Shown here: one piece after another, positions 17,666-27,300 of the stretch
Position numbering within the stretch: the stretch's first letter is position 1
Layout: every line of letters begins with the position of its first letter
Assembly (NCBI GenBank): GCA_022072055.1
Contig: JAJVIK010000004.1
Coordinates: forward strand, 86,810 to 150,809
Length of the DNA stretch: 64,000 nt
Reading direction: 5' to 3'
From: a bacterium
Lineage (GTDB): Bacteria; Hinthialibacterota; Hinthialibacteria; OLB16
The notes under the pieces: model-generated
The model's input: the letters and a program-made list of their open reading frames with translations, nothing else
The model's database searches: none
Told to the model about the DNA's origin: nothing
Position numbers and translations under genes: made by a program

Positions 17666-20581
17666 TCAGCTCCGTCGCTTGGACAAACACAGCGCGTGCA
17701 GCCCAGGGATTGCGGACGCCAGGTCAAAGGACTCCTCCTGATGTCCGATCAAGGCCAGGTCTCCTGCTCCAGCGCGCGAAAGAATTCTTTCCACAAGCTC
17801 CGCCCGGCGCTCCTCGGAAACGGCGGCCAAGGCGGCGAGCGACCTCGAATCGGACAGCGCGGCTTGCTCGGAAAGCAGCAGCGACAAGAGGCGCGCCCGC
17901 GCGCTCGCGCCGCCGGGGTAATCTTGGGGTGGAATCTCGGAGACCGCCCAGGCAATAGCGGGAAGGGTCTCCGCGATGGAGGCGGCGGAAGCAGGCGCGT
18001 CATTCAGAAGGAATCGAGCCGGGACCGGCTGCTCTGCCGTGACCTCAAGGATTTCCACAAGTGAGGCAAGAAGCCTCTTCCGCTCGCGGGCGGCGTGAGC
18101 CTGGAGCGCCCCCTGCCCTTCCCTGGCGGCGATCTCCTCGATCCGATGGAGCAGGGCGTGCAGACAGCAGTTGGCGTAAAGGTCCACACGCTCCTGACCG
18201 TTGCGGTCAAGGGCCACCGCGACCGGGGAGCCAGAGAGGATCATTCCGGAGGACTTGGCATGCTCGATCGCGTCCATCGCCCGGTCAAATGGCCAGCCGC
18301 CCCCAATGCTTCTCCAGGGATTCAGACGTTCCATCGGGAAGAAAGCGTGATAAGCCAAGTCGACCCTCGGGTCGCCCGGCAAGCTCGCGGACCACTTGGA
18401 TCCCCAGCCGGAGAGCGGCTCGCGGCTCGCCCGTCCGCCGCCGGCCCGACGACTGTCATGCAGGGCGAGGGTTAGACGAATAAGGTCGAAGCCCGGATCG
18501 TTCCGCAGCGGGTTCTGCCCATCGGCGCCCGTGTCGCTCCCGCGCAACACCCAATCCAGAGGCAACCCCACCCAGGCGAACGAGCCCTTTCCGATCTTCT
18601 GGAACCAGACCGGACTGACCTGAGTCCCGGTCACATCAAACACACGGCAGGTGTAGGTCCCACTGTAAACAGTCGGGTGGGCCACGCGCGGAATCTCGAC
18701 AGTCAGGAGCTCCTTTTGGAACCAGGACTGAAACGCCTTCTTGCGGAGGGTGTGGGTCTCCACCGGCGGCGCCTTGCCCCAGGCCACCGCCCATTCGCCT
18801 TCCACCTCCAGTTCGCACCCCGAAGTCGCCCCTTCGGGAACACGGTAGGCCACATAGCTCTCGCCTAGAAGTTCCCAAGCCATCGGCTCCCCAATCGAGC
18901 TGAAGGCCATCCGGCCACCACGCTCCCCCGCAACCATCGGCTCGGCTTCGAGAGAGAGCGGATGAAAGCCGGTCTTGCCGAAGCGAACCGAGTGAAGGCG
19001 CATGCCCGGACCATTCTCCCGTCTCGGATGGAGCAAGAGCACACCGCCCCTCTCAGGGAGAGGGACCGAGACCCGCTCAATCCCCTTCGCCTCCCCACTT
19101 GTGAGCGGCGTAAAACCCAGGGCGAAGGTATTGACCTCCGGGGAAAGCCCCTCCTCGTCCAAGGTTTGGCGAGATCCCGGATCGACCGGAATCCCGAACA
19201 ACCGGATGGCGTAATCGGCCGGATCGGTCGCGCCCGCCTCGGTCCACCACCCCTTCCTCCCCCGAAAACCCTCAACTCCATCCACGAGGGTCACCTTGCC
19301 GCCCGCGAAAACATACCCGAGGAGGGCATCGAAGGATTCCCTCGATGGCGGCGATTCCGGATCCGGCGCGGCAAGGATGATTTCCCCCTGCTCGAGGAGG
19401 TCTTTCAGCCCCCCCTCGGAAAAGAGCGGGATCGGAATCGAGCGCTGGCACACACGATTGTGACGGGCCAGCTCCACCCAACGCGCCAGATTCGGGTATT
19501 TCAAGCCGAGGTCAAACCAATGCCGCAGAGCGATGCTTTGATCCCGAAGCGCCAGCGGGAAATCGGCGAGCGTCATCGCCCGTGAAAGGAGTCCGCCATT
19601 GGAGAGAAACAGCAGGCGAGTTTGGATCAGGTTGTCCTCGAGAACTTTCCTTTCCCGGGGCGAAAACGAATCCGGTTCGAGCGGGATGCGAGTGGCGATC
19701 TCCCGAATCCGTTCGGTCACCCACGCGCTCCATTTCGCGGCGAAGGCGGAGAAGTCGATCTTTTCCCCGCGCAGCTCGCTCAGTTCAGCCTTGAGGATTC
19801 CTTCGTTGTCCGAATGGAGGAACCCGAAGCGAATGGATTCGCCCGAGGGAATGGTCACATGCACGCGCCAGGAGGCTCCCTCGTGAACCGCCTCGAGGTC
19901 GCGGCCCTTCCAATTCGCCCCGACCTCTCCAAACCAGAGCGCGGAAACAAACGAATGTGTGGCGTCCAGGGGGTTTCCTTGGGCGTGAAGGAGTATCCGC
20001 TCCTCGCTCTTCCATTCGTGCCCGGGGATTCCCCAATCACGTTTCTCCTTCTTCGCGGGGGTCGCCCAGAGAGTGCGAAGGGGGACCGTTTGAAGATTCA
20101 GTTCAAGACGCGCCTCCGCGCCTCCCGAATTGCGGATCTCAAAGATCATTCCGGGATGGTCCATCCCCGTGGTCCAAGCCAAGGTTCCCTCGAATTGTCC
20201 CGAGGAGACGGCAAAAGCGGCGGAATAAGGACTTCTCCCCTGCGGCGAAAGCGCGCTCGCGGAGAATGGGATGAAGGCGCCGGACGAGTCCACGGTTCCC
20301 AATCGGAGGCCCCCCCCGAGACCCTGAAGGGGACGCACATCCTCGGCGGCCTCGCCGTATGGACGAGGATAGGCGGGAACCCAGGCGGGCGCGGTGTCGA
20401 GGAATGGAACGAAGGCGAAATCGAACCGAAGGTCGGAGCTCGCCCCCGAAACGAGCAAGGAGCCATCCTGGAACGGCCAAGTCCCCGCGGGCGGAAGCGC
20501 CCAGGCGGGGAACACATGCGCCGTTAAGGCAAGAAAGAAAGCAAGACTAGGCTTGCGACTTTGAATTCGGCGGAGAAACAT
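17666..20581 (-). CDS. Large exported protein of unknown function
   Basis: 971 residues from ATG 20581, with GAAGGA upstream; 45 extra codons in the open frame are unsupported. The N-terminus FLRRIQSRKPSLAFFLALT is a signal peptide ending near PAWA-LPP. The N-terminal half looks beta-rich (TVPLRTLWATP, FVSALWFGEVG). The middle has a Rossmann-like stretch, IILAAPDPE then GYVFAGGKVTLVDG, resembling glutamine-amidotransferase-like folds. The C-terminal third is helical. I recognise no family. It stands alone between the antiporters and tatA and has its own start region. Confidence 0.8.
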   Translation of the reverse strand: MFLRRIQSRKPSLAFFLALTAHVFPAWALPPAGTWPFQDGSLLVSGASSDLRFDFAFVPFLDTAPAWVPAYPRPYGEAAEDVRPLQGLGGGLRLGTVDSSGAFIPFSASALSPQGRSPYSAAFAVSSGQFEGTLAWTTGMDHPGMIFEIRNSGGAEARLELNLQTVPLRTLWATPAKKEKRDWGIPGHEWKSEERILLHAQGNPLDATHSFVSALWFGEVGANWKGRDLEAVHEGASWRVHVTIPSGESIRFGFLHSDNEGILKAELSELRGEKIDFSAFAAKWSAWVTERIREIATRIPLEPDSFSPRERKVLEDNLIQTRLLFLSNGGLLSRAMTLADFPLALRDQSIALRHWFDLGLKYPNLARWVELARHNRVCQRSIPIPLFSEGGLKDLLEQGEIILAAPDPESPPSRESFDALLGYVFAGGKVTLVDGVEGFRGRKGWWTEAGATDPADYAIRLFGIPVDPGSRQTLDEEGLSPEVNTFALGFTPLTSGEAKGIERVSVPLPERGGVLLLHPRRENGPGMRLHSVRFGKTGFHPLSLEAEPMVAGERGGRMAFSSIGEPMAWELLGESYVAYRVPEGATSGCELEVEGEWAVAWGKAPPVETHTLRKKAFQSWFQKELLTVEIPRVAHPTVYSGTYTCRVFDVTGTQVSPVWFQKIGKGSFAWVGLPLDWVLRGSDTGADGQNPLRNDPGFDLIRLTLALHDSRRAGGGRASREPLSGWGSKWSASLPGDPRVDLAYHAFFPMERLNPWRSIGGGWPFDRAMDAIEHAKSSGMILSGSPVAVALDRNGQERVDLYANCCLHALLHRIEEIAAREGQGALQAHAARERKRLLASLVEILEVTAEQPVPARFLLNDAPASAASIAETLPAIAWAVSEIPPQDYPGGASARARLLSLLLSEQAALSDSRSLAALAAVSEERRAELVERILSRAGAGDLALIGHQEESFDLASAIPGLHALCLSKRRS

Positions 20582-20783
20582 GGATCCAATCCTTCGGATG
20601 GGAAGAAAATCAGCGCGAATGCGGCCAAAAGGCGGCTCTAGTCCAAACGCATTCTTCGGAAGCACGGTAACGGTTTGGGGGAAGGATTGCAAACCGGATG
20701 GCTTTGGGGGTACCATTTAAGCGAGGAAAGGGGGCATCCCGGAGTCGGGTTCCCTTCCCCGACTTGGCAGTGGGAGAAGAACG

Positions 20784-20981
20784 ATGTTCGGCATCAACCA
20801 CACGGAAATCATGATCATCCTGCTGGTGATGGTCCTTCTGTTCGGGGCCACCCGCATTCCCGAACTCGGGCGTTCGCTCGGACGCGGCATCAAGGAGTTC
20901 AAGATGGGATTGCGCTCGATCGACGAGGATGACGCGCCCGAGGGCGAGAAGAAGAAGCTTAACCAATCCGAGGATGTCTGA
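20784..20981 (+). CDS. tatA: Sec-independent translocase subunit TatA/TatE
   Basis: 65 residues. The short membrane helix IMIILLVMVLLFGATRIPELG is followed by the amphipathic helix RSLGRGIKEFKMGL and a charged tail, the standard TatA layout. It forms the pore-like component that moves folded twin-arginine proteins across the inner membrane. GGGAG lies eight bases before the ATG. TatB and TatC are not in the window. It converges on the guanylyltransferase gene with 27 bases between the stop codons. Confidence 0.93.
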   Translation: MFGINHTEIMIILLVMVLLFGATRIPELGRSLGRGIKEFKMGLRSIDEDDAPEGEKKKLNQSEDV

Positions 20982-21006
20982 GGGGGTTTCGGAGGTTTCC
21001 ACCCCC
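20982..21006. terminator. Possible shared hairpin between convergent genes
   Basis: GGGGGT (20982-20987) and ACCCCC (21001-21006) form a 6-bp stem around a 13-base loop in the 27-base gap between two convergent stop codons. There is no clear T-run on either side, so it is at best a weak bidirectional terminator. Confidence 0.4.
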
Positions 21007-21008
21007 GC

Positions 21009-22109
21009 TTAAAGGAGCTCCACCCACCCCTTCGCGCGCAACCCTTCAACCACCTCCCGCATACGGTGAATGGCCTCCTCCGAGGCCACGAGGATCCGCT
21101 CCCCATCCCGGACAATGACCAGGCCCTCAACTCCGAGGGTCGCCACAATCCCGTCGGGGGAGTCGGACCCGGTCACAAGGGTGTTTCGCGTGTCGATGGC
21201 GAGGTGGCGGATGGTGGAAAGGTTGCCTTGCTCATCCAGTTCTCCCCCGCGAAGCCGTCGAAGCACCGCCCACGACCCGACATCATCCCAGGGGGCGCGG
21301 CAGGGGACAACCCGCACATCCCGGGCGTTCTCCATGATGCCATAGTCGATTGAAAGGCAAAGTTCGGGTGGCAACCCCAAGTAGAACCTGTCCAACGCTT
21401 CCGGCATGATCGAGCCGGAGTCCGCCGCGCACCGCGCGCTTTCCAGGAGAGCGGGCATCTGCCGCTCGAACTCCGCGAGGATGGAATCCACCCGCCAGAT
21501 GAAATTCCCCATGTTCCAGAGGTGGCGCCCACTTCGCAGGTACTCCGCCGCGAGTTCCAGCGAGGGTTTTTCACGAAAGGCCACCAGCCGCGCCGAATCC
21601 CCATCGAGAATCTCCGCGACATTGCGCTCACACTCCAAGTAGCCGTAGCCGCTCTCGGGTCTGGTGGGAACAATTCCCAGCGTGACCAAACAGTGTTCGG
21701 CGCGCGCGACTCTGATCGCCGCCAGCAAGCTTGAGCGGAAGGCCTCCACATCCCCCAGATAATGGTCGGCGGAAAGAACCGCCATCACCGAGTCCGGTCC
21801 CCAGCGCCGTTCCGAGATCGCGGCGGCAAGCGCCACACAGGGCGCGGTGTTGCAGCTCTTGGGTTCGCCAAAGAGGTTCTCCTCCCTCAGGTCCGGAAGC
21901 TCATTCCGAGCGACCTCAAGGAGGTGACGGTTTGTCAGGGCAAGGATGCGCTCGGGCGCCGCCAGCGGGAGGATTCGATCCCAGGTCTCGCGCGCGAGAG
22001 AGCGCTCTCCAAGCAGGGGCAGGAACTGCTTGGGACGATCCACCCGGCTCCAGGGCCACAGACGGGTGCCCAGGCCGCCCGCCATCAGGACCGCGATCAC
22101 CGCGCTCAT
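21009..22109 (-). CDS. manC: Mannose-1-phosphate guanylyltransferase
   Basis: 366 residues. It makes GDP-mannose from mannose 1-phosphate and GTP for LPS, capsule or glycan synthesis. The nucleotidyltransferase signature MAGGLGTRLWPWSR with RPKQFLPLLG starts at residue 9; EPKSCNTAPCVALAA, VLSADHYLGD and ESGYGYLE follow. The length is that of single-domain GMP proteins, without the C-terminal isomerase domain. ATGA overlap with holA upstream suggests co-translation. The glycosyltransferases at 39691-47653 are possible users of GDP-mannose. Confidence 0.92.
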   Translation of the reverse strand: MSAVIAVLMAGGLGTRLWPWSRVDRPKQFLPLLGERSLARETWDRILPLAAPERILALTNRHLLEVARNELPDLREENLFGEPKSCNTAPCVALAAAISERRWGPDSVMAVLSADHYLGDVEAFRSSLLAAIRVARAEHCLVTLGIVPTRPESGYGYLECERNVAEILDGDSARLVAFREKPSLELAAEYLRSGRHLWNMGNFIWRVDSILAEFERQMPALLESARCAADSGSIMPEALDRFYLGLPPELCLSIDYGIMENARDVRVVPCRAPWDDVGSWAVLRRLRGGELDEQGNLSTIRHLAIDTRNTLVTGSDSPDGIVATLGVEGLVIVRDGERILVASEEAIHRMREVVEGLRAKGWVELL

Positions 22110-23128
22110 CCGCCTTTACCCCGCGAGAACTCCACAAGGAACTTCTCCAGCAGAGTCTGGGGGTCTTCCCAACTCTGCTTGAGAGCGCGATCCAGGTGGA
22201 ACAGGGCCTTCTGTTCACGGCGAAGCCGCGGCAGGGAACGTCCCGCCACCTGGGGTTTGATCTTCCTAATGATAAAGGGAGCCATCCCCTCCGGCGTCCC
22301 ACGGCCTTTCGCCTCGGCGCTCTTCACCTGAAGTCGCTGCTGGTTCCAGGACAGCAGGGCCGGGACAATCCCATAGATGTCGGTCCCGCTCTCCTCCAGG
22401 GTCTTCATCGCCGCGAGCGCCTTGCCCGGATTTCCCTCGCCGAGAGCGTCCCCGGTCTCCCAGATCTTGGCTTGCGGCTCCGCTTGGGTGAGGGCCTGCC
22501 AGGTATCCAAGTCCGCTTCCTTCCCTTCCTCGGTGGCCAAGGCGACTTTTTCCAGATCAGCGGCCAAAACCGAAAGGGGGGCGTCCGAGGCGGTCATGGC
22601 CTCAAGGAGATCGGCCCCCAGCGCAACCTCCGCGCGCTTGGCCAGGGCCTGGATCCACTGTTCGCGGACCTTCCCTTTCGGGGGTGAGGCATCAACTTGA
22701 ACGGAGCATTCGGCAAGGGTCTTTAGAAGCTGCGAAGTCGGCTTGAGGTCCCCGGTTTCGACAAGGACTCGGGTATGCTCTTTGGGGAGATCCCTGAGGA
22801 TCCGAGCCAGCTCCGCGAGCTGGTTCTTGCCCAGCGTGGAAAGGAGTGGGACCTTCTGATTCTTGCGGTTGCTTGCCGGGGGATCGGTGAGGACAAGGAC
22901 TTTCCTCAGGGAGAAGAACGAGCCGCCTCCCGCGGCGGCGCCGAGCGCGGCGATCCCGGGACTCCCGATCAGAAACTCAAGCGTGGCCTCCTCCTCGCCG
23001 GTCGACCACGCCATGACGATCCGCCGCCGGATTGTTTCCCGGATCAGGGCATCCTCGCCCCGGAGGTGGACCACGGGGGGCGGAGTCTCCGTTTTGAGCT
23101 GTTTGAGGAAGCCGAAGGCGTCCTTCAT
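22106..23128 (-). CDS. holA: DNA polymerase III subunit delta
   Basis: 340 residues. The delta subunit opens the sliding clamp in the replication clamp loader. Sequence signs are VVHLRGEDALIRETIRRR at the N-terminus, SFFSLRKVLVLTDPP, KEHTRVLVETGDLK, and the C-terminal collar helices ending in LEKFLVEFSRG. ATG 23128 overlaps the stop of the lptE-like gene (ATGA) and has GAGGG six bases upstream; a TTG two codons earlier is weaker. The lptE-holA order occurs in many Gram-negative bacteria, which supports both calls. Confidence 0.9.
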   Translation of the reverse strand: MKDAFGFLKQLKTETPPPVVHLRGEDALIRETIRRRIVMAWSTGEEEATLEFLIGSPGIAALGAAAGGGSFFSLRKVLVLTDPPASNRKNQKVPLLSTLGKNQLAELARILRDLPKEHTRVLVETGDLKPTSQLLKTLAECSVQVDASPPKGKVREQWIQALAKRAEVALGADLLEAMTASDAPLSVLAADLEKVALATEEGKEADLDTWQALTQAEPQAKIWETGDALGEGNPGKALAAMKTLEESGTDIYGIVPALLSWNQQRLQVKSAEAKGRGTPEGMAPFIIRKIKPQVAGRSLPRLRREQKALFHLDRALKQSWEDPQTLLEKFLVEFSRGKGG

Positions 23129-23595
23129 CCCCAACCCTCGATCAGGCGGCTGATGATCTGTTCGGCGATCCGACGGTGCACGTCATCCTCGCGCCGCCCG
23201 CTGGGGACATTCGACAGGAAGAACACGCCACGATCCGAGAATGTCTGCTCCGGCATCACCCAGAGACCTGTGTTCGGGTCGCGAGCGCCCGCGCGCACGC
23301 TGAGGGAAAGACTCTTGCCCGCGGTGCGGTTATCGTTGTTGAGGGCCACGGGCTGCAGGAGATACTCGGCGATGTCCAATTCGAGGATCAGGTCCGCGTT
23401 ACGCCAATCATCCACCTGCCGCAGGCGGCCATCGCGCTGGAACTCCTCGACCATCGACTCGGTGAGTCGCTCCTCGGCGCCGTATTCGAGCGAGGAGTTT
23501 TTGGCCATGCGGATGAAGACAGTCTCATACTGGGGGGGAAGACTCCGGACCCCCGCCGCGCCGCAACCGGCGAGAATCACGGCCGCCAGGATCAA
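23125..23595 (-). CDS. lptE: LptE-like LPS assembly lipoprotein
   Basis: 156 residues if it starts at TTG 23595, which overlaps the stop of the previous gene (TTGA). The lipobox VILAGC follows within eleven residues. The n-region is unusually short and lacks a positive charge, so the start is uncertain, but no other start codon is in frame nearby. The body (YETVFIRMAKNSSLEYGAE, LTESMVEEFQRDGR, ADLILELDIAEYLLQP) matches the LptE pattern of a small alpha/beta outer-membrane lipoprotein that plugs LptD. Position just before holA supports it. Confidence 0.7.
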   Translation of the reverse strand: MILAAVILAGCGAAGVRSLPPQYETVFIRMAKNSSLEYGAEERLTESMVEEFQRDGRLRQVDDWRNADLILELDIAEYLLQPVALNNDNRTAGKSLSLSVRAGARDPNTGLWVMPEQTFSDRGVFFLSNVPSGRREDDVHRRIAEQIISRLIEGWG

Positions 23596-23822
23596 AATTT
23601 GCCGATGAAAACAAAGAAGGCGTAGATCCCGGTGAGGATCAGGGTCACCTTGTCCCGAATGGCGAGGAAATTGAAGCGCAAATCCCCTGACCATCGTCCC
23701 AGGAACTCGATGGCAAATCCCACGCAGAACACCCCGGCGTAGATGACGCAAAACGCGATTCCGATCTTGAACAGCTTCCATATCAGGCTCTTGATGACCG
23801 CCGTTCCATACCCAACCGCCAC
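23592..23822 (-). CDS. Small membrane protein of unknown function
   Basis: 76 residues from GTG 23822, which has a strong AAGGAGG upstream. Two hydrophobic helices (LFKIGIAFCVIYAGVFCVGF and VTLILTGIYAFFVFIGKF) are separated by a short loop with LGRWSGDLRFNFLAIRDK. The stop overlaps the start of the lptE-like gene. It probably spans the inner membrane twice. I recognise no family; the context suggests an envelope role. Confidence 0.7.
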   Translation of the reverse strand: MAVGYGTAVIKSLIWKLFKIGIAFCVIYAGVFCVGFAIEFLGRWSGDLRFNFLAIRDKVTLILTGIYAFFVFIGKF

Positions 23823-23858
23823 GGATCATCCCCTCCTTTTCGCGCGCGATGGTGAGCT

Positions 23859-24236
23859 TTACGCGGTGTCTTCCTGGTACTCGGACTCGAACACCGCCAC
23901 CGATTTCGAGGCCTGGATAAAGGAGTCGTGCCAGAGATTGCGGATGTTGTCATGGATGATCGGCGATTCCTGCCGGATGTATTCGAGGGACTGACAGGTG
24001 TTCAGCAGGCCCTTGACCTTCTCGTGGATATTCCACTTCCCCTCGGTAACCGTCGCCAGGATCCGGCTGCGTTGAACAACCTGGGCCTTGAGGACCAGGA
24101 ATTTCATTTCCACGTCATCCGGCAGGTTCGGGGCCTTCAGCGAATCCTCCATCATCTCACGGAAAGTCTTCCAACTTTCGATGAACCCCTTGGCCAGCTC
24201 ATGTGGGGGAGGGCCGACATAGTTTTCAAGCGCCAC
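23859..24236 (-). CDS. Helical protein, paralogue of the 27868 gene
   Basis: 125 residues from GTG 24236 with GAGG nine bases upstream. It is predicted all-helical and soluble, with no signal peptide. The pattern KGFIESWKTFREMM, VEMKFLVLKAQVVQRSRIL, GLLNTCQSLEYI and IRNLWHDSFIQASKS parallels the same four segments in the protein encoded at 27868-28281. The two genes bracket the giant lipoprotein gene. Function unknown; a cytoplasmic partner of an envelope assembly is a guess from position. Confidence 0.7.
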   Translation of the reverse strand: MALENYVGPPPHELAKGFIESWKTFREMMEDSLKAPNLPDDVEMKFLVLKAQVVQRSRILATVTEGKWNIHEKVKGLLNTCQSLEYIRQESPIIHDNIRNLWHDSFIQASKSVAVFESEYQEDTA

Positions 24237-24254
24237 GGTCTAGAGCCTCGTCTG

Positions 24255-24359
24255 TCAGTCGCGACGGAATACGCCCAGGCAAAATAGCACATAAAGGGCG
24301 AAAAGAACGATCAGCACGCCATTTGCAATTTCAAGATTCTGAGGGGTGAGAAAATCCAT
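24255..24359 (-). CDS. 34-residue single-pass membrane microprotein
   Basis: ATG 24359 to TGA 24257-24255. The peptide starts MDFLTPQNLEIANG, has one membrane helix (VLIVLFALYVLFCLGVF) and ends RRD, so the C-terminus should face the cytoplasm. GGAAAG lies about ten bases before the ATG. It fits exactly in the 150-base gap between the giant lipoprotein (30 bases upstream) and the helical-protein gene (18 bases downstream), all on one strand. A chance frame cannot be excluded, but start site, hydrophobic helix, charge pattern and spacing agree. Confidence 0.62.
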   Translation of the reverse strand: MDFLTPQNLEIANGVLIVLFALYVLFCLGVFRRD

Positions 24360-24388
24360 TGGGTTCGCTTTCCGGGATCAGCGTGGCC

Positions 24389-27300
24389 TCAGCCCGCGGA
24401 CTTATCGCGTCGAAGATACGCGGTGAAGGCGCTGAGCTCATCCGAAATGTCCCGCTCGAAATCCTCGAGGTTGTAGGCTTTCACATCCCTAAGAATCTGC
24501 GTGATCAAGGCGTCGTTCAGGACATGCAATCGCTCGAGCTGAGTGAACGCCTGGGCCAGATGGCGCTCACGGACCCGTTGCGGATAGCGATCGTACATCC
24601 CGTAGCGCTGGAAGTTGTCCGCCGCCTTCACGAAGGTGGAGAAACTGGAAAGGGCCATCTGGTGGAGGTTGCCCTGGGCCGCCGGAGGGACCACAAGACG
24701 CACCCGATCATAGAGGCGCTCCGCCTCGCGGCGCAGGTCCGCGACCGCGATTCCAGCCTGGAAAACCTTGTAGGTGTCGATTCGGCTGGTCGGCGCGGAA
24801 GTGAGAATCATTTCATATCCCACTTCTTCCACCGGGTGCCACTGATCCAGGAAGCGAGTCATGTCATAGGTCCAGAGAACAATGTCCCGCATGTAGTCCA
24901 GCGCGTTGCGTCTCTCAATCGCGGTCTGGTTCAGCTGGTTGGCCTGGGCTTCCGCGGCTCGGAGCTGGTTGCCGATCCCGATGAAATCGATGGCCTCCGA
25001 GCCCTCCAGTTTGTTGCGGACCAGGAAAACCATGTCACGCGCTTTCTCATAGTTGTCCACCGCCGAGTTGAACACGCTCTGGGCCAGATCACGGGCTCCG
25101 ATTTCACGCGCGTTGTCGATGTCGGTGCGGACCTTCTGAACACGGAGATCGATACTGTTGAGCGCGACCTCCTGCATGCGGCCAAGTTCCGACTCCACCT
25201 GGGCAAGCGCCCTCACCCCTTGCTGATAGTAGTCCAGCTCCGGCTTGAGCCGATCCAGGACGGGATCGTATTGGACCGCGGCCACCTGCTCGCGGAGCCC
25301 GCCGCCGGTTGTCTCCACGAACTGGATCAGCCCGCCGCGCTCGACCTCGCCGATCTTGGCCACGAGCTCCTCGCGCTTCGTGTTGAGGTTGTGGATCTTG
25401 GTGGCCACAATCTGCTTGCCGACCGCGTCCTTCCCCTCTTCATAAAGGGCGAAAACCCTGGGGAGATCCGCTCGAAGAATCGCGTCATCCACCGCGCCGA
25501 TCCGGGCCGTCGCCTCGGCTAGAAAGGCGTTCCCGAAATCATCCTGCACATAGGACTTGAGCTGATTGACCAAGTTGTCGTACTCCCCTCGAACAAGCTG
25601 AGCCTCGTCCGCGAGCTTGGCAAAGGTCCGTTCGGCCTGGGCGCGTCCGGCCTCGGCTTGCTCATAGGCGGACTGGAAGCTCTCCTGGGCGAAAAGCTGC
25701 TCGGCCTGGGAAAGTGAATTGGAGGTCTCGCCGAATTCCGCTGCGGCATAGGTCGCCCCCCGGCCGGCATCCGCTTTCGCGACCTGAGCCTTCAGTTCGG
25801 CGATGGACTGGGTGGCGCGCGCGCGCCATGTCCGCACCTCGGAGGCATTGGCCTTCTCAAGGGCCGAATCCGCCAAAGTCCGAGAGGCGGCGTAATCACC
25901 CGCCTCCATCTTGTCGCGCGCCTCGGCAAGGTCGACCAGGGCCGAGGCAATCGCCTCGGAGTCATAGTCTTGAGCGAGCGCTCCGATCGCGGAGTCCGTG
26001 GCCTTCTTGGCGTTTTCGATCTGGTTCATCCGCGCTTGGATGGCAACTTCATGGGCCTCTTCCATCTTGTGAAGCGCGGCTCGGAAATCCTTGTTCAGGA
26101 AGGCCTTCCCCGACTGATCCAGGGCATCCAGCGCCTGATTGTAAAGCGCCGCCGCGTAAGATGGCGCTCCTGACTGGCGGGCGCGCAGGAGTTCGCGCTC
26201 GGCGTCCGGCTTAAGCTCTTCGGTCCTCAAACGATAGGCTTCTTGGGCGGCGGCCTCGGCGCGGGTCCGGGCCTCCTCGGAGGACTGAATGGCCGCCTTC
26301 CAGTCCGAGGTGGCGGCCCCGCCGCGGGCCTTTTCGAGGCTGCCATCAGCCTCCGCCAGCATCTCCGCGGCGCGTTCGCGCGCACCCGCGGAAACCGCCT
26401 CTCCATGCGCGCTCTCGGCCTCCGCCAAGCGGTTCTGCGCCACCTCGCGCAGACGCGCCTCCAAGCCGAGGATCTTCTGCTCGGCCTCGTCGAGAGTCTT
26501 TTCCGCGTCGGCGAAGGAGCCGATCCCGACCTGCCCGCTTGCATCCTCGATCAATCCCTGGATCGCTTGATACTCGGCGGTCACATACTGATAGGCGCCC
26601 TTGCCCTCCATCTCCAGCAAATTGTCCTGATCCTCGCGAATCCGCAGGGAGAGCTGCACCGAGCGCGCTTGTCCGATGGCTTCCTCGATCGCCCCCGCTC
26701 CGGTCTCCAACGTCGCCTCGGCATCCTCATAGAGGATATCCTCCAGTAGGCTCTTGGCACGGTCGCGCGCGGCGACCGCTTCACCATACTCCTCCGAGGC
26801 GATGCGGGCGGTATCGTACTTAAGCGACTCTTCGAGCCGAATCTCGAGCTGCTCGATCTGACGGCGGATGTCATCCTCAAGGCCACGGGTCTCGCCGCGG
26901 GCGGTGCTCAGCGCGGCGTCCGCCGTCTCGTAGGCGGCGTCAAAGTTCCCCTGCTGGAGTTGGGTGGCCGCGCCGTCGGCATCCTTCTTGGCGGCGTCAA
27001 TCTTCTCCAGTGATGCGCCCGGCTCCGCCTCGGCCAGTTTGATCAGGCGATTGGCCTGCTCGATACGGGCCCGCGCGCGCGCCTCCCGCGCCCGCTGCTC
27101 AAAAGCTCCAATGTCCCGCTCAAGTGGAGGAAACTGGGTCAGCACCGCGCGGTAGCTGGCCGCCTCCACCAGCGCCTTGGCGCTCTCGATGGCCTCGGGG
27201 ACAATTTGGGATTCGGGGACATACTTGAGCACATCCAGGTTCACGGCCCTCTTCCAGGCATCCTCAATCCGCGAGATCAGCTTCTGGGAATTGTCCTTCT

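Noticed and set aside
20687..20716. TTGCAA-18-TACCAT as a tatA promoter
   Set aside because: Both boxes match the consensus poorly; too weak to list.
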